A DNA stretch of 64,000 bases from Plasticicumulans lactativorans. Its GTDB lineage: Bacteria > Pseudomonadota > Gammaproteobacteria > Competibacterales > Competibacteraceae. The notes beneath the pieces were generated by a model. It was not told the DNA's origin, ran no database searches, and saw only the letters and a list, made by a program, of their open reading frames with translations. The translations under genes were made by a program, and so were the position numbers. The stretch is from positions 186,001-250,000 of the forward strand of contig NZ_SLWY01000001.1 of assembly GCF_004341245.1 (NCBI RefSeq). Direction: 5' to 3'. Below, piece by piece: positions 55,353 to 63,458 of the stretch; the first letter of the stretch is position 1; every line of letters starts with the position of its first letter.

Positions 55353-57026
55353 ATGGACATCGACTATCAGCAACTCAGGCTCGACTACGTGCGCGCGGCG
55401 GAGCAGGACGCCGCCGCGCCCGCGCACTACCCGGTGATCGTGGTCGGCGCGGGCCCGGTGGGGCTCGCCGCGGCGATCGACCTCGCCCGCCAAGGCGTGC
55501 GCACGCTGCTGCTCGACGACGACGACAGGCTGTCGTTCGGCTCGCGCGCGATCTGCTTCGCCAAGCGCACGCTGGAGATCTTCGACCGCCTCGGCTGCGG
55601 CGAGCGCATGGTGCACAAGGGCATCTCGTGGAACGTCGGCAAGGTCTTCTTCCAGGACGAGCTGGTCTACAGCTTCAACCTGCTGCCCGAGACCGGCCAC
55701 CGCCGGCCGGCCTTCATCAACCTGCAGCAGTACTACGTCGAGGGCTACCTGTACGAGCGCGCCCGCGAACTCGATGGCCTCGCGCTGCGCTGGAAGAACA
55801 GGGTGGTCGCCGTCGCGGCGGACGCCGACGGCGTCGAGGTCACGGTCGAGACCCCCGACGGCCCCTACCGCGTGCGCGGCGACTACCTGCTCGCCTGCGA
55901 CGGTGCGCGCTCGCCGGTGCGTCACCTGCTCGGCCTGAGTAGCTCGGGGCAGTCGTTCCGCGACCGCTTCCTGATCGCCGACGTGAAGATGAAGGCCGAC
56001 TTCCCGACCGAGCGCTGGTTCTGGTTCGACCCGCCGTTCCACCGCCACCAGTCGGTGCTGCTGCACGCGCAGCCCGACAACGTCTGGCGCATCGACTTCC
56101 AGCTCGGCTGGGACGCCGACCCGGAGGCCGAGAAGCAGCCCGAGCGGGTGACGCCGCGCATCCAGGCGCTGCTCGGGCACGACGCCGAGTTCAGCTACGA
56201 ATGGGTGAGCGTCTACACCTTCGCCTGCCTGCGCATGGAGCACTTCCGCCACGGCCGCGTGCTGTTCGCCGGCGACGCCGCGCACGGCGTGTCGCCGTTC
56301 GGCGCGCGCGGCGCCAACTCCGGCGTGCAGGACGCCGACAACCTGGTGTGGAAGCTGCGCCTGGTGCTGGCCGGCCTCGCGCCGGCGAGCCTGCTCGACA
56401 GCTACGACAGCGAGCGCGTTTATGCCGCCGACGAGAACATCCTCAACTCGACCCGCTCCACCGACTTCATCACCCCGAAGAGCGAGATCAGCCGCACCTT
56501 CCGCGACGCCGTGCTGCTGCTCGCGCGCGAGCACCCGTTCGCGCGCCGGCTGGTCAACAGCGGCCGCCTGTCGGTGCCCGCGGTGCTGCGCGACTCGGTG
56601 CTGAACACCCCCGACCAGGACGCCTTCGCCGGCGCGATGGTGCCGGGGGCGCCGGCGGCCGACGCACCGGTCCGCGCCGGCGGTGCGCCCGGCTGGTTCC
56701 TCGACCACGTCGGCGACGACTTCACCGGCGTGCTGTTCAGCGACGGCACGGCGCTCGCGCCGGAAGTGGCCGCGGCGCTCGACCACCTGGGCCACGCCGC
56801 GATCCCGATCCGCCCGCGGGTGGTGGTGCCGGCCGGCACCGCGCCGCGCCTGCCGCACGACCTGGTCGCGCTCGAGGATGTCGAGGGCAAGCTCGCGCAG
56901 CGCTTCGACGCCTGTCCCGGCAGCTACTACCTGCTGCGGCCCGACCAGCACGTGTGCGCGCGCTGGCGGCGCTTCGACGCCGATCGCGCCCAGGCCGCGG
57001 TCGCCCGCGCCACCGGCAACGCCTGA
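55353..57026 (+). CDS. FAD-dependent hydroxylase, 3-hydroxyphenylacetate 6-hydroxylase (MhaA)-like
   Basis: A 557-residue flavoprotein monooxygenase: [23 protein letters not shown] motif [17 protein letters not shown], and [33 protein letters not shown], plus a thioredoxin-like C-terminal domain. It resembles MhpA-type hydroxylases. A tiny DUF2783 gene follows after 14 bases, as in Pseudomonas putida mhaA-mhaB, whose products turn 3-hydroxyphenylacetate into homogentisate. The next genes degrade homogentisate, which fits. Assignment of substrate rests on this context; hydroxylation of other phenolic acids is possible. GGAAGAGG precedes the ATG. Confidence 0.8.
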   Translation: MDIDYQQLRLDYVRAAEQDAAAPAHYPVIVVGAGPVGLAAAIDLARQGVRTLLLDDDDRLSFGSRAICFAKRTLEIFDRLGCGERMVHKGISWNVGKVFFQDELVYSFNLLPETGHRRPAFINLQQYYVEGYLYERARELDGLALRWKNRVVAVAADADGVEVTVETPDGPYRVRGDYLLACDGARSPVRHLLGLSSSGQSFRDRFLIADVKMKADFPTERWFWFDPPFHRHQSVLLHAQPDNVWRIDFQLGWDADPEAEKQPERVTPRIQALLGHDAEFSYEWVSVYTFACLRMEHFRHGRVLFAGDAAHGVSPFGARGANSGVQDADNLVWKLRLVLAGLAPASLLDSYDSERVYAADENILNSTRSTDFITPKSEISRTFRDAVLLLAREHPFARRLVNSGRLSVPAVLRDSVLNTPDQDAFAGAMVPGAPAADAPVRAGGAPGWFLDHVGDDFTGVLFSDGTALAPEVAAALDHLGHAAIPIRPRVVVPAGTAPRLPHDLVALEDVEGKLAQRFDACPGSYYLLRPDQHVCARWRRFDADRAQAAVARATGNA

Positions 57027-57040
57027 GCGAGGTACCGAGC

Positions 57041-57262
57041 ATGGCCAGCCTCAACATCGAGCCCAACATCGCGCGCCCCGACGACTTCTACCAGGCGCTG
57101 ATCGACACCCACCGCGACCTCAGCGGCGAGGAGAGCCAGTTGCTCAACGCCAAGCTGATCCTGCTGCTCGCCAACCACATCGGCGACGTCGACGTGCTCT
57201 GCCAGGCGATGGCGCGGGCACGCGACGGCATCCGCCCCGCACCGACCAAGGTCCCGCGCTGA
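57041..57262 (+). CDS. DUF2783 small protein, likely MhaB-type coupling subunit
   Basis: A 73-residue protein starting [49 protein letters not shown]. It is helical, soluble and has no cofactor motif. The family (DUF2783) corresponds in size and position to the small partner of the P. putida 3-hydroxyphenylacetate hydroxylase, needed to couple NADH use to hydroxylation. It lies 14 bases after the flavoprotein gene, and its stop codon shares one base with the hmgA start (TGATG), so all three are translated together. Confidence 0.78.
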   Translation: MASLNIEPNIARPDDFYQALIDTHRDLSGEESQLLNAKLILLLANHIGDVDVLCQAMARARDGIRPAPTKVPR

Positions 57263-58566
57263 TGAACACCGTAAGCCCCGCCGCCGCCGACGCGCCGCGC
57301 TACCAGTCCGGCTTCGGCAACAGCTTCGCCACCGAGGCGCTGCCCGGCGCGCTGCCGGTCGGCCGCAACTCGCCGCAGCGCTGCCCCTACGGGCTCTACG
57401 CCGAGCAGCTCTCCGGCACCGCCTTCACCGCGCTGCGCAGCGCCAACCGGCGCACCTGGCTGTACCGCATCCGCCCGGCGGCGATGCACGAGCCGTTCCG
57501 CCCGCTCGACGGCGGCCGCCTGGTCAGCCGCTTCGACGAGGTGCCGACGCCGCCGAACCAGTTGCGCTGGGACCCGCTGCCGCTGCCCGATGCGCCGACC
57601 GACTTCATCGACGGCCTGGTGACGATGGCCGGCAACGCCGCCTGCGCGATACACCTGTACGCCGCCAACCGCCCGATGGTCGACCGCTACTTCTACGACG
57701 CCGACGGCGAGCTGCTGCTGGTGCCGCAGCAGGGCCGCCTGCGCCTCGCCACCGAGCTCGGCGTGGTCGAGGTCGAGCCGCAGGAGATCGCGGTGATCCC
57801 GCGCGGCGTGCGCTTCCGCGTCGAGCTGCCGGACGGCGCCGCGCGCGGCTACGTCTGCGAGAACTTCGGCGCGCTGCTGCGCCTGCCCGACCTCGGCCCG
57901 ATCGGCTCCAACGGGCTCGCCAACCCGCGCGACTTCCTGACCCCGGTGGCGGCCTATGAGGACCGCGACGGCCCCTGCGAGCTGGTGGCGAAGTTCGCGG
58001 GCGGGCTGTGGTCGGCGCGGATGGACCACTCGCCGCTCGACGTCGTCGCCTGGCACGGCAACTACGCGCCGTACAAGTACGACCTGCGCCGCTTCAACAC
58101 CATCGGCTCGATCAGCTACGACCACCCCGATCCGTCGATCTTCCTGGTGCTGCAGTCGCCGTCCGACACCCCCGGCGTCGACGCGCTCGACTTCGTGATC
58201 TTCCCGCCGCGCATCCTGGCGATGCAGGACACCTTCCGCCCGCCGTGGTACCACCGCAACGTCGCCAGCGAGTTCATGGGGCTGATCCACGGCGTCTACG
58301 ACGCCAAGGCGGAAGGCTTCGCCCCCGGCGGCGCGAGCCTGCACAACTGCATGAGCGGGCACGGCCCCGACGCCGAGACCTTCGAGAAGGCGAGCCGTGC
58401 CGACCTGAGCCGCCCCGACGTCATCACCGGCACGATGGCGTTCATGTTCGAGACCCCCGCGGTGATCCGGCCGACCGCCCACGCGCTCGCCTCGGCGCAA
58501 CTGCAGGCCGACTACCACCGCTGCTGGTCCGGGCTCAAGAAGTACTTCGACCCCGGGCGCCCCTGA
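57262..58566 (+). CDS. hmgA: Homogentisate 1,2-dioxygenase
   Basis: A non-heme iron enzyme that opens the homogentisate ring to maleylacetoacetate. The 434 residues match the family length. Signatures are [34 protein letters not shown]-type region (here [23 protein letters not shown]), and iron ligands in [14 protein letters not shown] and [13 protein letters not shown]. It overlaps the DUF2783 gene by one base and lies 24 bases before fahA. Maleylacetoacetate isomerase, the next step, is not in the window. Confidence 0.96.
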   Translation: MNTVSPAAADAPRYQSGFGNSFATEALPGALPVGRNSPQRCPYGLYAEQLSGTAFTALRSANRRTWLYRIRPAAMHEPFRPLDGGRLVSRFDEVPTPPNQLRWDPLPLPDAPTDFIDGLVTMAGNAACAIHLYAANRPMVDRYFYDADGELLLVPQQGRLRLATELGVVEVEPQEIAVIPRGVRFRVELPDGAARGYVCENFGALLRLPDLGPIGSNGLANPRDFLTPVAAYEDRDGPCELVAKFAGGLWSARMDHSPLDVVAWHGNYAPYKYDLRRFNTIGSISYDHPDPSIFLVLQSPSDTPGVDALDFVIFPPRILAMQDTFRPPWYHRNVASEFMGLIHGVYDAKAEGFAPGGASLHNCMSGHGPDAETFEKASRADLSRPDVITGTMAFMFETPAVIRPTAHALASAQLQADYHRCWSGLKKYFDPGRP

Positions 58567-58590
58567 GCCCTGCGCGTGAGGATGCCGCCG

Positions 58591-59907
58591 ATGACCGCAC
58601 TCAACGAAACCCACGACCCGCTCGCGCAGAGCTGGGTGGCGTCGGCCAACGCGCCCGACACCGACTTCCCGCTGCAGAACCTGCCCTTCGGCGTGTTCCG
58701 CCGCCAGGGCAGCGCCGAGCCCTTCCGCGGCGGCGTGGCGATCGGCGACCAGGTCGTCGACCTCGCGGCGCTCCAGGCGCTCGGCGTGTTCGAAGGCGAG
58801 GCCGCCGCCGCGCTCGCCGCCGCCGCCGGCCCGACGCTCAACCCGCTGATGGCGCTCGGTGCGCCCGCCGCTTCGGCGCTGCGCCTCGCGCTCTCGCGGG
58901 CGCTGCGCGCGGGTTCGCCGCTCGCCGCGCGGCTCGACGCCTGCCTGCTCGCGCAGGCCCGGGCCGAGTACGCGGTGCCGGCGCAGATCGGCGACTACAC
59001 CGACTTCTACACGTCGATCCACCACGCCACCAACGTCGGCCGGCTGTTCCGCCCCGACAACCCGCTGCTGCCCAACTACCAATGGGTTCCGATCGGCTAC
59101 CACGGCCGCTGCTCGTCGATCGGCGTCTCCGGCCAGGCCTTCCCGCGCCCGCGCGGGCAGACCCGCGCGCCCGACGCCGAGCGCCCGACGCTCGGCCCGT
59201 CGCGGCGCCTCGACTACGAGCTCGAACTCGGCGTGTTCATCGGCCGCGGCAACGCCCTCGGTGAGCCGGTGCCGCTCGACGAGGCCGAGGACCACGTGTT
59301 CGGCCTGTGCCTGTTCAACGACTGGAGCGCGCGCGACCTGCAGGCCTGGGAGTACCAGCCGCTCGGCCCCTTCCTGTCGAAGAACTTCGCCTCCACGCTC
59401 GCGCCGTGGATCGTCACGCTGGAGGCGCTCGCCCCCTACCGCGTCGGCTGGACGCGCCCCGCCGCCGACCCGCAGCCGCTGGCGTACCTGGAGTCGCCGG
59501 CGCTGCGCGCCGCGGGCGCCTTCGACATCCGCCTCGAAGTAGCGCTCGAGACCGCCGCGATGCGCGCCCGCGGCCGCGCCCCGGCGCGGCTGTCGCTGAC
59601 GAGCTTCCGCCACGCCTACTGGAGCGTGTCGCAGATGGTCGCGCACCACACCGTCAACGGCTGCAACCTGAGCCCCGGCGACCTGCTCGGCAGCGGCACC
59701 CAGTCCGGCCCGACCCCGGCCGAGGCCGGCTCGCTGCTCGAACTGACGCGCGGCGGCAAGGAAGCGCTGTCCCTGCCCGACGGCGAAACCCGCATCTTCC
59801 TCGACGACGGCGACACCGTGATCCTGCGCGGCTGGTGCGAACGCGAAGGCTACCGGCGCATCGGCTTCGGCGAGTGCCGCGGCACCGTGCTGCCCGCCAG
59901 GGGCTGA
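58591..59907 (+). CDS. fahA: Fumarylacetoacetase
   Basis: Last enzyme of homogentisate breakdown, hydrolysing fumarylacetoacetate to fumarate and acetoacetate. The 438-residue protein has YTDFYTSIHHATNVGRLFRP, the metal-binding DYELELGVFIGRGN segment and FNDWSARDLQAWEYQPLGPFLSKNF. The ATG at 58591 has GAGG nine bases upstream; earlier in-frame GTG 58576 and ATG 58582 are less well placed. It closes the six-gene run; a repeat-type hairpin follows 9 bases after its stop. Confidence 0.95.
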   Translation: MTALNETHDPLAQSWVASANAPDTDFPLQNLPFGVFRRQGSAEPFRGGVAIGDQVVDLAALQALGVFEGEAAAALAAAAGPTLNPLMALGAPAASALRLALSRALRAGSPLAARLDACLLAQARAEYAVPAQIGDYTDFYTSIHHATNVGRLFRPDNPLLPNYQWVPIGYHGRCSSIGVSGQAFPRPRGQTRAPDAERPTLGPSRRLDYELELGVFIGRGNALGEPVPLDEAEDHVFGLCLFNDWSARDLQAWEYQPLGPFLSKNFASTLAPWIVTLEALAPYRVGWTRPAADPQPLAYLESPALRAAGAFDIRLEVALETAAMRARGRAPARLSLTSFRHAYWSVSQMVAHHTVNGCNLSPGDLLGSGTQSGPTPAEAGSLLELTRGGKEALSLPDGETRIFLDDGDTVILRGWCEREGYRRIGFGECRGTVLPARG

Positions 59908-59916
59908 GCCTGCGCC

Positions 59917-59952
59917 CCCTTCTCCCGCCGGGAGAAGGGCCGGGGATGAGGG
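59917..59952 (+). repeat. REP-like palindromic element, copy 1
   Basis: A 36-bp element: a perfect 10-bp stem (CCCTTCTCCC 59917-59926, complement 59930-59939, 3-base loop) plus a 13-base tail CCGGGGATGAGGG. An identical 36-bp copy lies at 62136-62171 in the same orientation. Here it directly follows fahA and leads into TTTCTT, so it may also terminate the catabolic operon. Confidence 0.85.
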
Positions 59953-60058
59953 TTTCTTAATCCCGGCTCCCTGACCGCGCACTCGCCCCTGCCCCCGGAC
60001 GGTGGCCGGCCTAACCTTCAAAGGGGTTGCCGGCCAGGTCCGAGAACGGGAGGGGCGG

Positions 60059-60295
60059 ATGGATGCGCAGGTGTTGAAGATCGTCGGGCAGGTCGCCGGC
60101 ATCGGCGGGCTCGCGCTGGGCGTGCTGTTCCTGCTCTACCGCGATGCGCTGCGGCTGAAGATATTCCCGAAGCTGCCGCCGGACCTGGGCTACCGCCTGA
60201 TCCGGTTGATCGTGGTGCTGGTGTTCGTCGTGACGCTGGCGGGGATCGGGGCGTGGGTGTGGACTTCAACGCAGTTTGTCACGCCCTCGCGTTGA
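60059..60295 (+). CDS. Small two-helix membrane protein
   Basis: A 78-residue protein starting MDAQVLKIVGQVAGIGGLALGV, behind a GGGAGGGG site. Two membrane helices (about 11-28 and 50-71) flank a basic segment RDALRLKIFPKLPPDLGYRLIR. It is clearly homologous to the first 65 residues of the next protein (shared AGIGGLA, RLK-FP-L-P, GYRL, and LAGIGAWVW). It seems to be a stand-alone copy of that membrane module, perhaps pairing with it in the membrane. The genes are ten bases apart. No function is known. Confidence 0.75.
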   Translation: MDAQVLKIVGQVAGIGGLALGVLFLLYRDALRLKIFPKLPPDLGYRLIRLIVVLVFVVTLAGIGAWVWTSTQFVTPSR

Positions 60296-60305
60296 GGGCG
60301 GGGCG

Positions 60306-62123
60306 ATGAGCGTCTCCCTACTGGCCGAACTCGGCAAGTTCGCCGGGATAGGCGGTCTCGCGATCGGTATCTTCGGTTGGCTGTTCCGGGAAGCGATCCG
60401 GCTGAAGGTCTTCCCAGAACTGAGCCCTGCGGATGGCTATCGTCTGCTGTGCCTCTATCTGTGGCTGGTGTTCGGCATTGCGCTGGCCGGTATCGGCGCA
60501 TGGGTCTGGACGGTTGCGCCGCCCGAAGTCGCGTGGGCGCCGTGGGGGCTCGCCGTCACCTGCGTGCTCGCCGCGGCGTGGACGTACGCGCATCGGCCGC
60601 CGACTGCAAAGGCGTCGGCGAGCGATTCGGCGACCCAGATCGTCGTCAACGGTGACAACAGTCCGGTGCAGATCGGCTGGAAGCCCGACGAGGTGCTCGC
60701 GCTGGTCGAGGCAGTAGGTCGCGGTGCCGGCGATGGCGCGATGCTCGCGCGCATCGAAGCACTCAGCAGCGAACTCGGCGTGACGAGCGGCGCCGTGCAG
60801 GGGTTTCTGCAGACGCTCGGGCGCCGCGACATCCCGCTGGAGCGCCTGAATACCACGCTGGCTGAGATCGCAGCACATCACCGCGCCATGCTCGACCGCC
60901 TCGCTGCGCTCGACCCGAGCGATCCGGTGGCCGGCGAATGGGTCTCGCAGGCGCGCGATGCGTTGGTCGCCGGCCGTTACGAGGAAGCCGACCGCCTGCT
61001 GGCCACCGCCGAGACCGCTGATCTCGCCGCGGCGCGGCAGGCCGAACAACTCGCGGCCCAGGCCCGGGACGCCGCCGAGCGGCGCTACATCGCTGCCGCC
61101 GCGACCCGCGCCGAGCGCGGCGAAGTTGCACTTGGGCGTATCGACTACCTCGCCGCCGCCGAGCACTTTCGTCAAGCCGCCAAGCTCGTGCCGGCGCAGC
61201 GCACCGACGAGCGCGCCGACTACCTGCAGCGCCGCGCCGGTGGCCTTTACCGGCAAGGCGACGAATTCGGCGACAACGGTGCGCTGCTGGGTGCCATCGG
61301 CGGTTATCACGAACTGCTCGCATTGTGGCCACGCGAGCGGGTGCCGCTCGACTGGGCGGCGACGCAGAACAACCTCGGCAATGCGCTTTCGGCACTCGGC
61401 GAACGCGAATCCGGCACGGCGCGGCTGGAAGAAGCGGTGGTGGCGTTGCGTGCAGCGCTCGGGGAGTACACGCGCGAACGGGTGCCGCTCGACTGGGCGA
61501 TGACGCAGAACAACCTCGGCAATGCGCTGCAGGTGCTCGGGGAGCGCGAATCCGGCACGGCGCGGCTGGAGGAGGCACTGGCCGCGTTGCGTGCAGCGCT
61601 CGGGGAGCGCACGCGCGAACGGGTGCCGCTCGACTGGGCGATGACGCAGAACAATCTCGGCGCTGCGCTGCAGGTGCTCGGCGAGCGTGAGAGCGGCACG
61701 GCGCGGCTGGAGGAGGCGGTGGCGGCGTACCGCGCAGCGCTCGGGGAGTACACGCGCGAGCGGGTGCCGCTCGCTTGGGCGGCGACGCAGAACAACCTCG
61801 GCAATGTTTTGGGGAGACTCGGCGAACGCGAATCCGGCACGGCGCGGCTGGAGGAGGCGGTGGCGGCGTACCGCGCGGCGCTCGAGGTGCGCACGCGCGA
61901 GCGGGTGCCGCTCGACTGGGCGATGACGCAGAACAACCTCGGCGCTGCGCTGCAGGCACTCGGCGAACGCGAATCCGGCACGGCGCGGCTGGAGGAGGCG
62001 GTGGTGGCGTACCGTGCGGCGCTGGACATATTCCGTGCAGCGGAAGCTGGGCATTACATCGGCATCGTCGAATCCAACATAGCCGCCGCCGAAGCCCTGC
62101 TGCAGGCCCGCCGCCGCCGCTAG
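60306..62123 (+). CDS. Membrane-anchored TPR-repeat protein with near-identical repeats
   Basis: A 605-residue protein. Residues 1-95 hold three membrane helices, the first two matching the preceding small protein. A short segment (IVVNGDNSPVQIG, about 116-128), a helical region (about 130-325, coiled-coil-like in the QAEQLAAQARDAAERRYI part) and five 47-residue repeats (about 345-579) follow. Each repeat has the pattern RERVPLDWAxTQNNLGNAL-LGERESG-ARLEEAV-A-RAAL. Such repeats occur in TPR proteins of bacterial signalling and conflict systems; no enzymatic domain is seen here. GAGGG precedes the ATG. Together with its neighbour it lies between two identical repeat elements. Confidence 0.8.
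   Translation: MSVSLLAELGKFAGIGGLAIGIFGWLFREAIRLKVFPELSPADGYRLLCLYLWLVFGIALAGIGAWVWTVAPPEVAWAPWGLAVTCVLAAAWTYAHRPPTAKASASDSATQIVVNGDNSPVQIGWKPDEVLALVEAVGRGAGDGAMLARIEALSSELGVTSGAVQGFLQTLGRRDIPLERLNTTLAEIAAHHRAMLDRLAALDPSDPVAGEWVSQARDALVAGRYEEADRLLATAETADLAAARQAEQLAAQARDAAERRYIAAAATRAERGEVALGRIDYLAAAEHFRQAAKLVPAQRTDERADYLQRRAGGLYRQGDEFGDNGALLGAIGGYHELLALWPRERVPLDWAATQNNLGNALSALGERESGTARLEEAVVALRAALGEYTRERVPLDWAMTQNNLGNALQVLGERESGTARLEEALAALRAALGERTRERVPLDWAMTQNNLGAALQVLGERESGTARLEEAVAAYRAALGEYTRERVPLAWAATQNNLGNVLGRLGERESGTARLEEAVAAYRAALEVRTRERVPLDWAMTQNNLGAALQALGERESGTARLEEAVVAYRAALDIFRAAEAGHYIGIVESNIAAAEALLQARRRR
61338..62042 (+). repeat. Five tandem 141-bp repeats inside the TPR gene
   Basis: CGGGTGCCGCT recurs at 61338, 61479, 61620, 61761 and 61902, each exactly 141 bases apart. 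Units encode 47 residues and are nearly identical at DNA level, including synonymous sites, pointing to recent expansion or gene conversion and likely copy-number variation. Confidence 0.9.
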
Positions 62124-62135
62124 CGCCGGCTTTCA

Positions 62136-62171
62136 CCCTTCTCCCGCCGGGAGAAGGGCCGGGGATGAGGG
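62136..62171 (+). repeat. REP-like palindromic element, copy 2
   Basis: Identical over 36 bp to 59917-59952 and in the same orientation, 13 bases after the TPR gene stop. With copy 1 it brackets the two-gene membrane/TPR module. Confidence 0.85.
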
Positions 62172-62210
62172 GGCTTTTGGCTTCAAAGGCTTGCGACGAA
62201 GCAAACACCT

Positions 62211-62243
62211 TCACCCCCAACCCCTCTCCCAGAGGGCGAGGGG
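62211..62243 (-). repeat. Divergent inverted REP-like element
   Basis: On the minus strand it has the same plan as the 36-bp element (CCCCTC/GAGGGG stem 62221-62226 with 62238-62243, and a G-rich tail) but with many differences. Facing copy 2 at the convergent ends of the TPR gene and feaR, it forms a paired arrangement that could act as a bidirectional transcription stop. Confidence 0.55.
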
Positions 62244-62269
62244 CTTCGGGCGTGCAGGAGGGGATGGCG

Positions 62270-63214
62270 TCAGTGGCCGGCCTGGCGGGCGGTGCTGCGG
62301 TAGTCGCGGGGGGAGACGCCGTAGCGGGTCTTGAAGGCGCGGGTGAAGTGCGCGGCGTCGCTGAAGCCCCAGAAGAAGGCGATGGTGGTGATGCTGCGCG
62401 GGCAGTGGGCGTTGCCGAGGTCGTGGGCGCAGCGTTCGAGGCGCCGTTCCTGGATGGTGCGGGCGACGGTCTGGCCGTGGCGGGCGAACAGCCGGTGCAG
62501 TTGGCGCAGCGACAGGCCGGCGGCGCCGGCGATCTCGGTCGGGCCGAGGGCGGGGTCGACCAGACGCTCGTCGATGAGCGCGAGCGCGCGGCGGTAGCGC
62601 GCCGCGTCGCTGCCGCTCGCCGGCGCGTCGTCGGCGAACGCCGAGGGCAGCAGCGCGAGCAGGGCCTGGCGCACCGCGGCGCTCTCGTGCTCGGCGAAGT
62701 GCGCGAGGCCGGCATGGGCGTCGAGCACCAGGTGGCCGAGCAGCGCGCCGAGGCGGCTGTCGCCGGCGATGCGCGCGCCGGGGCGCATGCGCACGTGGCG
62801 GAAGGCCTCGTCGACGCGCGTGCGCGGCAGGTGGCAGGAGAGCTGCGACCAGCCGGTGTCGTAGCGGAAGTCGCAGGGCCGGCAGGCGTCGATCAGCACC
62901 ATGTCGCCGGGCGTGAGGTCGGCGCTCTCGCCGGCCTGGCTCATGCACGCGCGGCCGCTCCGCTGCAGCACCAGGAAGTAGTACTTGCCGTCCTCGGCGG
63001 CGACGTCGCGGCGGTCGCGGAACACCCGCGCACCCCGGCCTTCGAGGGCGGTGAACGCCAGCGTGCCGTCGCGCTGGCAGAGCACGCTGCCGGCGAAAGC
63101 GCCGCCGCTGCCGGCCGGCTCGATCTGGAAGCGACCGCAGGCGCTCACCACGGAGGTCCGCCAGGCGTCGAAATCCAGAGGGGCGGCGGGCGCAAGGCCG
63201 GGTACGGGCTGCAT
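62270..63214 (-). CDS. feaR: AraC-family regulator FeaR (aromatic amine catabolism)
   Basis: A 314-residue activator. The N-terminal sensor region aligns with E. coli FeaR: FDAWRTSVVSACGRF, YYFLVLQRSGRACMSQ, GDMVLIDACRPCDFRY and SQLSCHLPRTRV. The C-terminal AraC domain has IAGAAGLSLRQLHRLFARHGQTVARTIQERRLERCA and ITTIAFFWGFSDAAHFTRAFKTRYGVSPRDYR. FeaR activates genes for tyramine and phenylethylamine oxidation in response to the aldehydes or amines. Start MQPVPGLAPAAPL at 63214. It is divergent from the amine dehydrogenase gene, its most likely target, and probably also controls the aldehyde dehydrogenase operon, as argued from the shared motif. Confidence 0.9.
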   Translation of the reverse strand: MQPVPGLAPAAPLDFDAWRTSVVSACGRFQIEPAGSGGAFAGSVLCQRDGTLAFTALEGRGARVFRDRRDVAAEDGKYYFLVLQRSGRACMSQAGESADLTPGDMVLIDACRPCDFRYDTGWSQLSCHLPRTRVDEAFRHVRMRPGARIAGDSRLGALLGHLVLDAHAGLAHFAEHESAAVRQALLALLPSAFADDAPASGSDAARYRRALALIDERLVDPALGPTEIAGAAGLSLRQLHRLFARHGQTVARTIQERRLERCAHDLGNAHCPRSITTIAFFWGFSDAAHFTRAFKTRYGVSPRDYRSTARQAGH

Positions 63215-63269
63215 CGGGTGTGCTCTCCGGTGGCGGGCGGCGGCCGTCGTGCGGTCGCTCTGATGTATT

Positions 63270-63285
63270 GGTTTCGATCGCAACC
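63270..63285. promoter_or_regulatory. Near-perfect palindrome in the feaR upstream region
   Basis: GGTTTCGATCGCAACC is symmetric except for one base pair. It lies 56 bases upstream of feaR in a locally AT-rich stretch (63261-63292) that probably holds the feaR promoter. It does not resemble the FeaR-type direct repeats nearby. Confidence 0.35.
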
Positions 63286-63329
63286 ATATACCCGATGCAC
63301 CGGCGCCTGTACAGCGCGCACGGCACGGA

Positions 63330-63394
63330 TGACACCGCGCGTCAAGCGATTGGCACCCACGGTCAAGAGTGCTCCCGGAAGCTGCGTCTAGACT
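63330..63394 (+). promoter_or_regulatory. FeaR-like sites and promoter of the amine dehydrogenase
   Basis: Two direct half-sites, TGACA-N8-CAA (63330-63345) and TGGCA-N8-CAA (63351-63366), are 21 bases apart, the usual spacing of an AraC-type dimer. The composite TCAAG-N5-GGCAC-N6-TCAAG spans 63342-63367 and is shared with 52613-52638. A -10 box TAGACT (63389-63394) lies 21 bases further, with no -35 consensus, as expected for an activator-dependent promoter. The gene starts at 63459. Confidence 0.6.
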
Positions 63395-63458
63395 CGCTGC
63401 AAGCCCGGACCGACGGGTGAGACGACCATCCGAACACAAGAATCCTGAGGAGAACGGC

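Noticed and set aside
57088-60102. A 1004-codon open frame on the minus strand across hmgA and fahA
   Set aside because: It is a shadow of strongly recognised plus-strand genes. At about 70% G+C the antisense third frame often stays open; the translation is low-complexity Arg/Gly/Ala/His-rich with no family match.
61338-62042. Regular repeats resembling a CRISPR or satellite array
   Set aside because: The unit is 141 bases with no spacers and is in frame, coding TPR units of one protein.
59917-62243. Insertion sequence or integron recombination sites
   Set aside because: No transposase, integrase or target duplications were found. The 36-bp elements look like dispersed palindromic repeats of the REP type.
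63342-63367. Sigma-54 promoter before the amine dehydrogenase (TGGCAC at 63351)
   Set aside because: The required GC/TTGC element at the right distance is missing, and the site fits an AraC-type direct repeat and a -10 box better.
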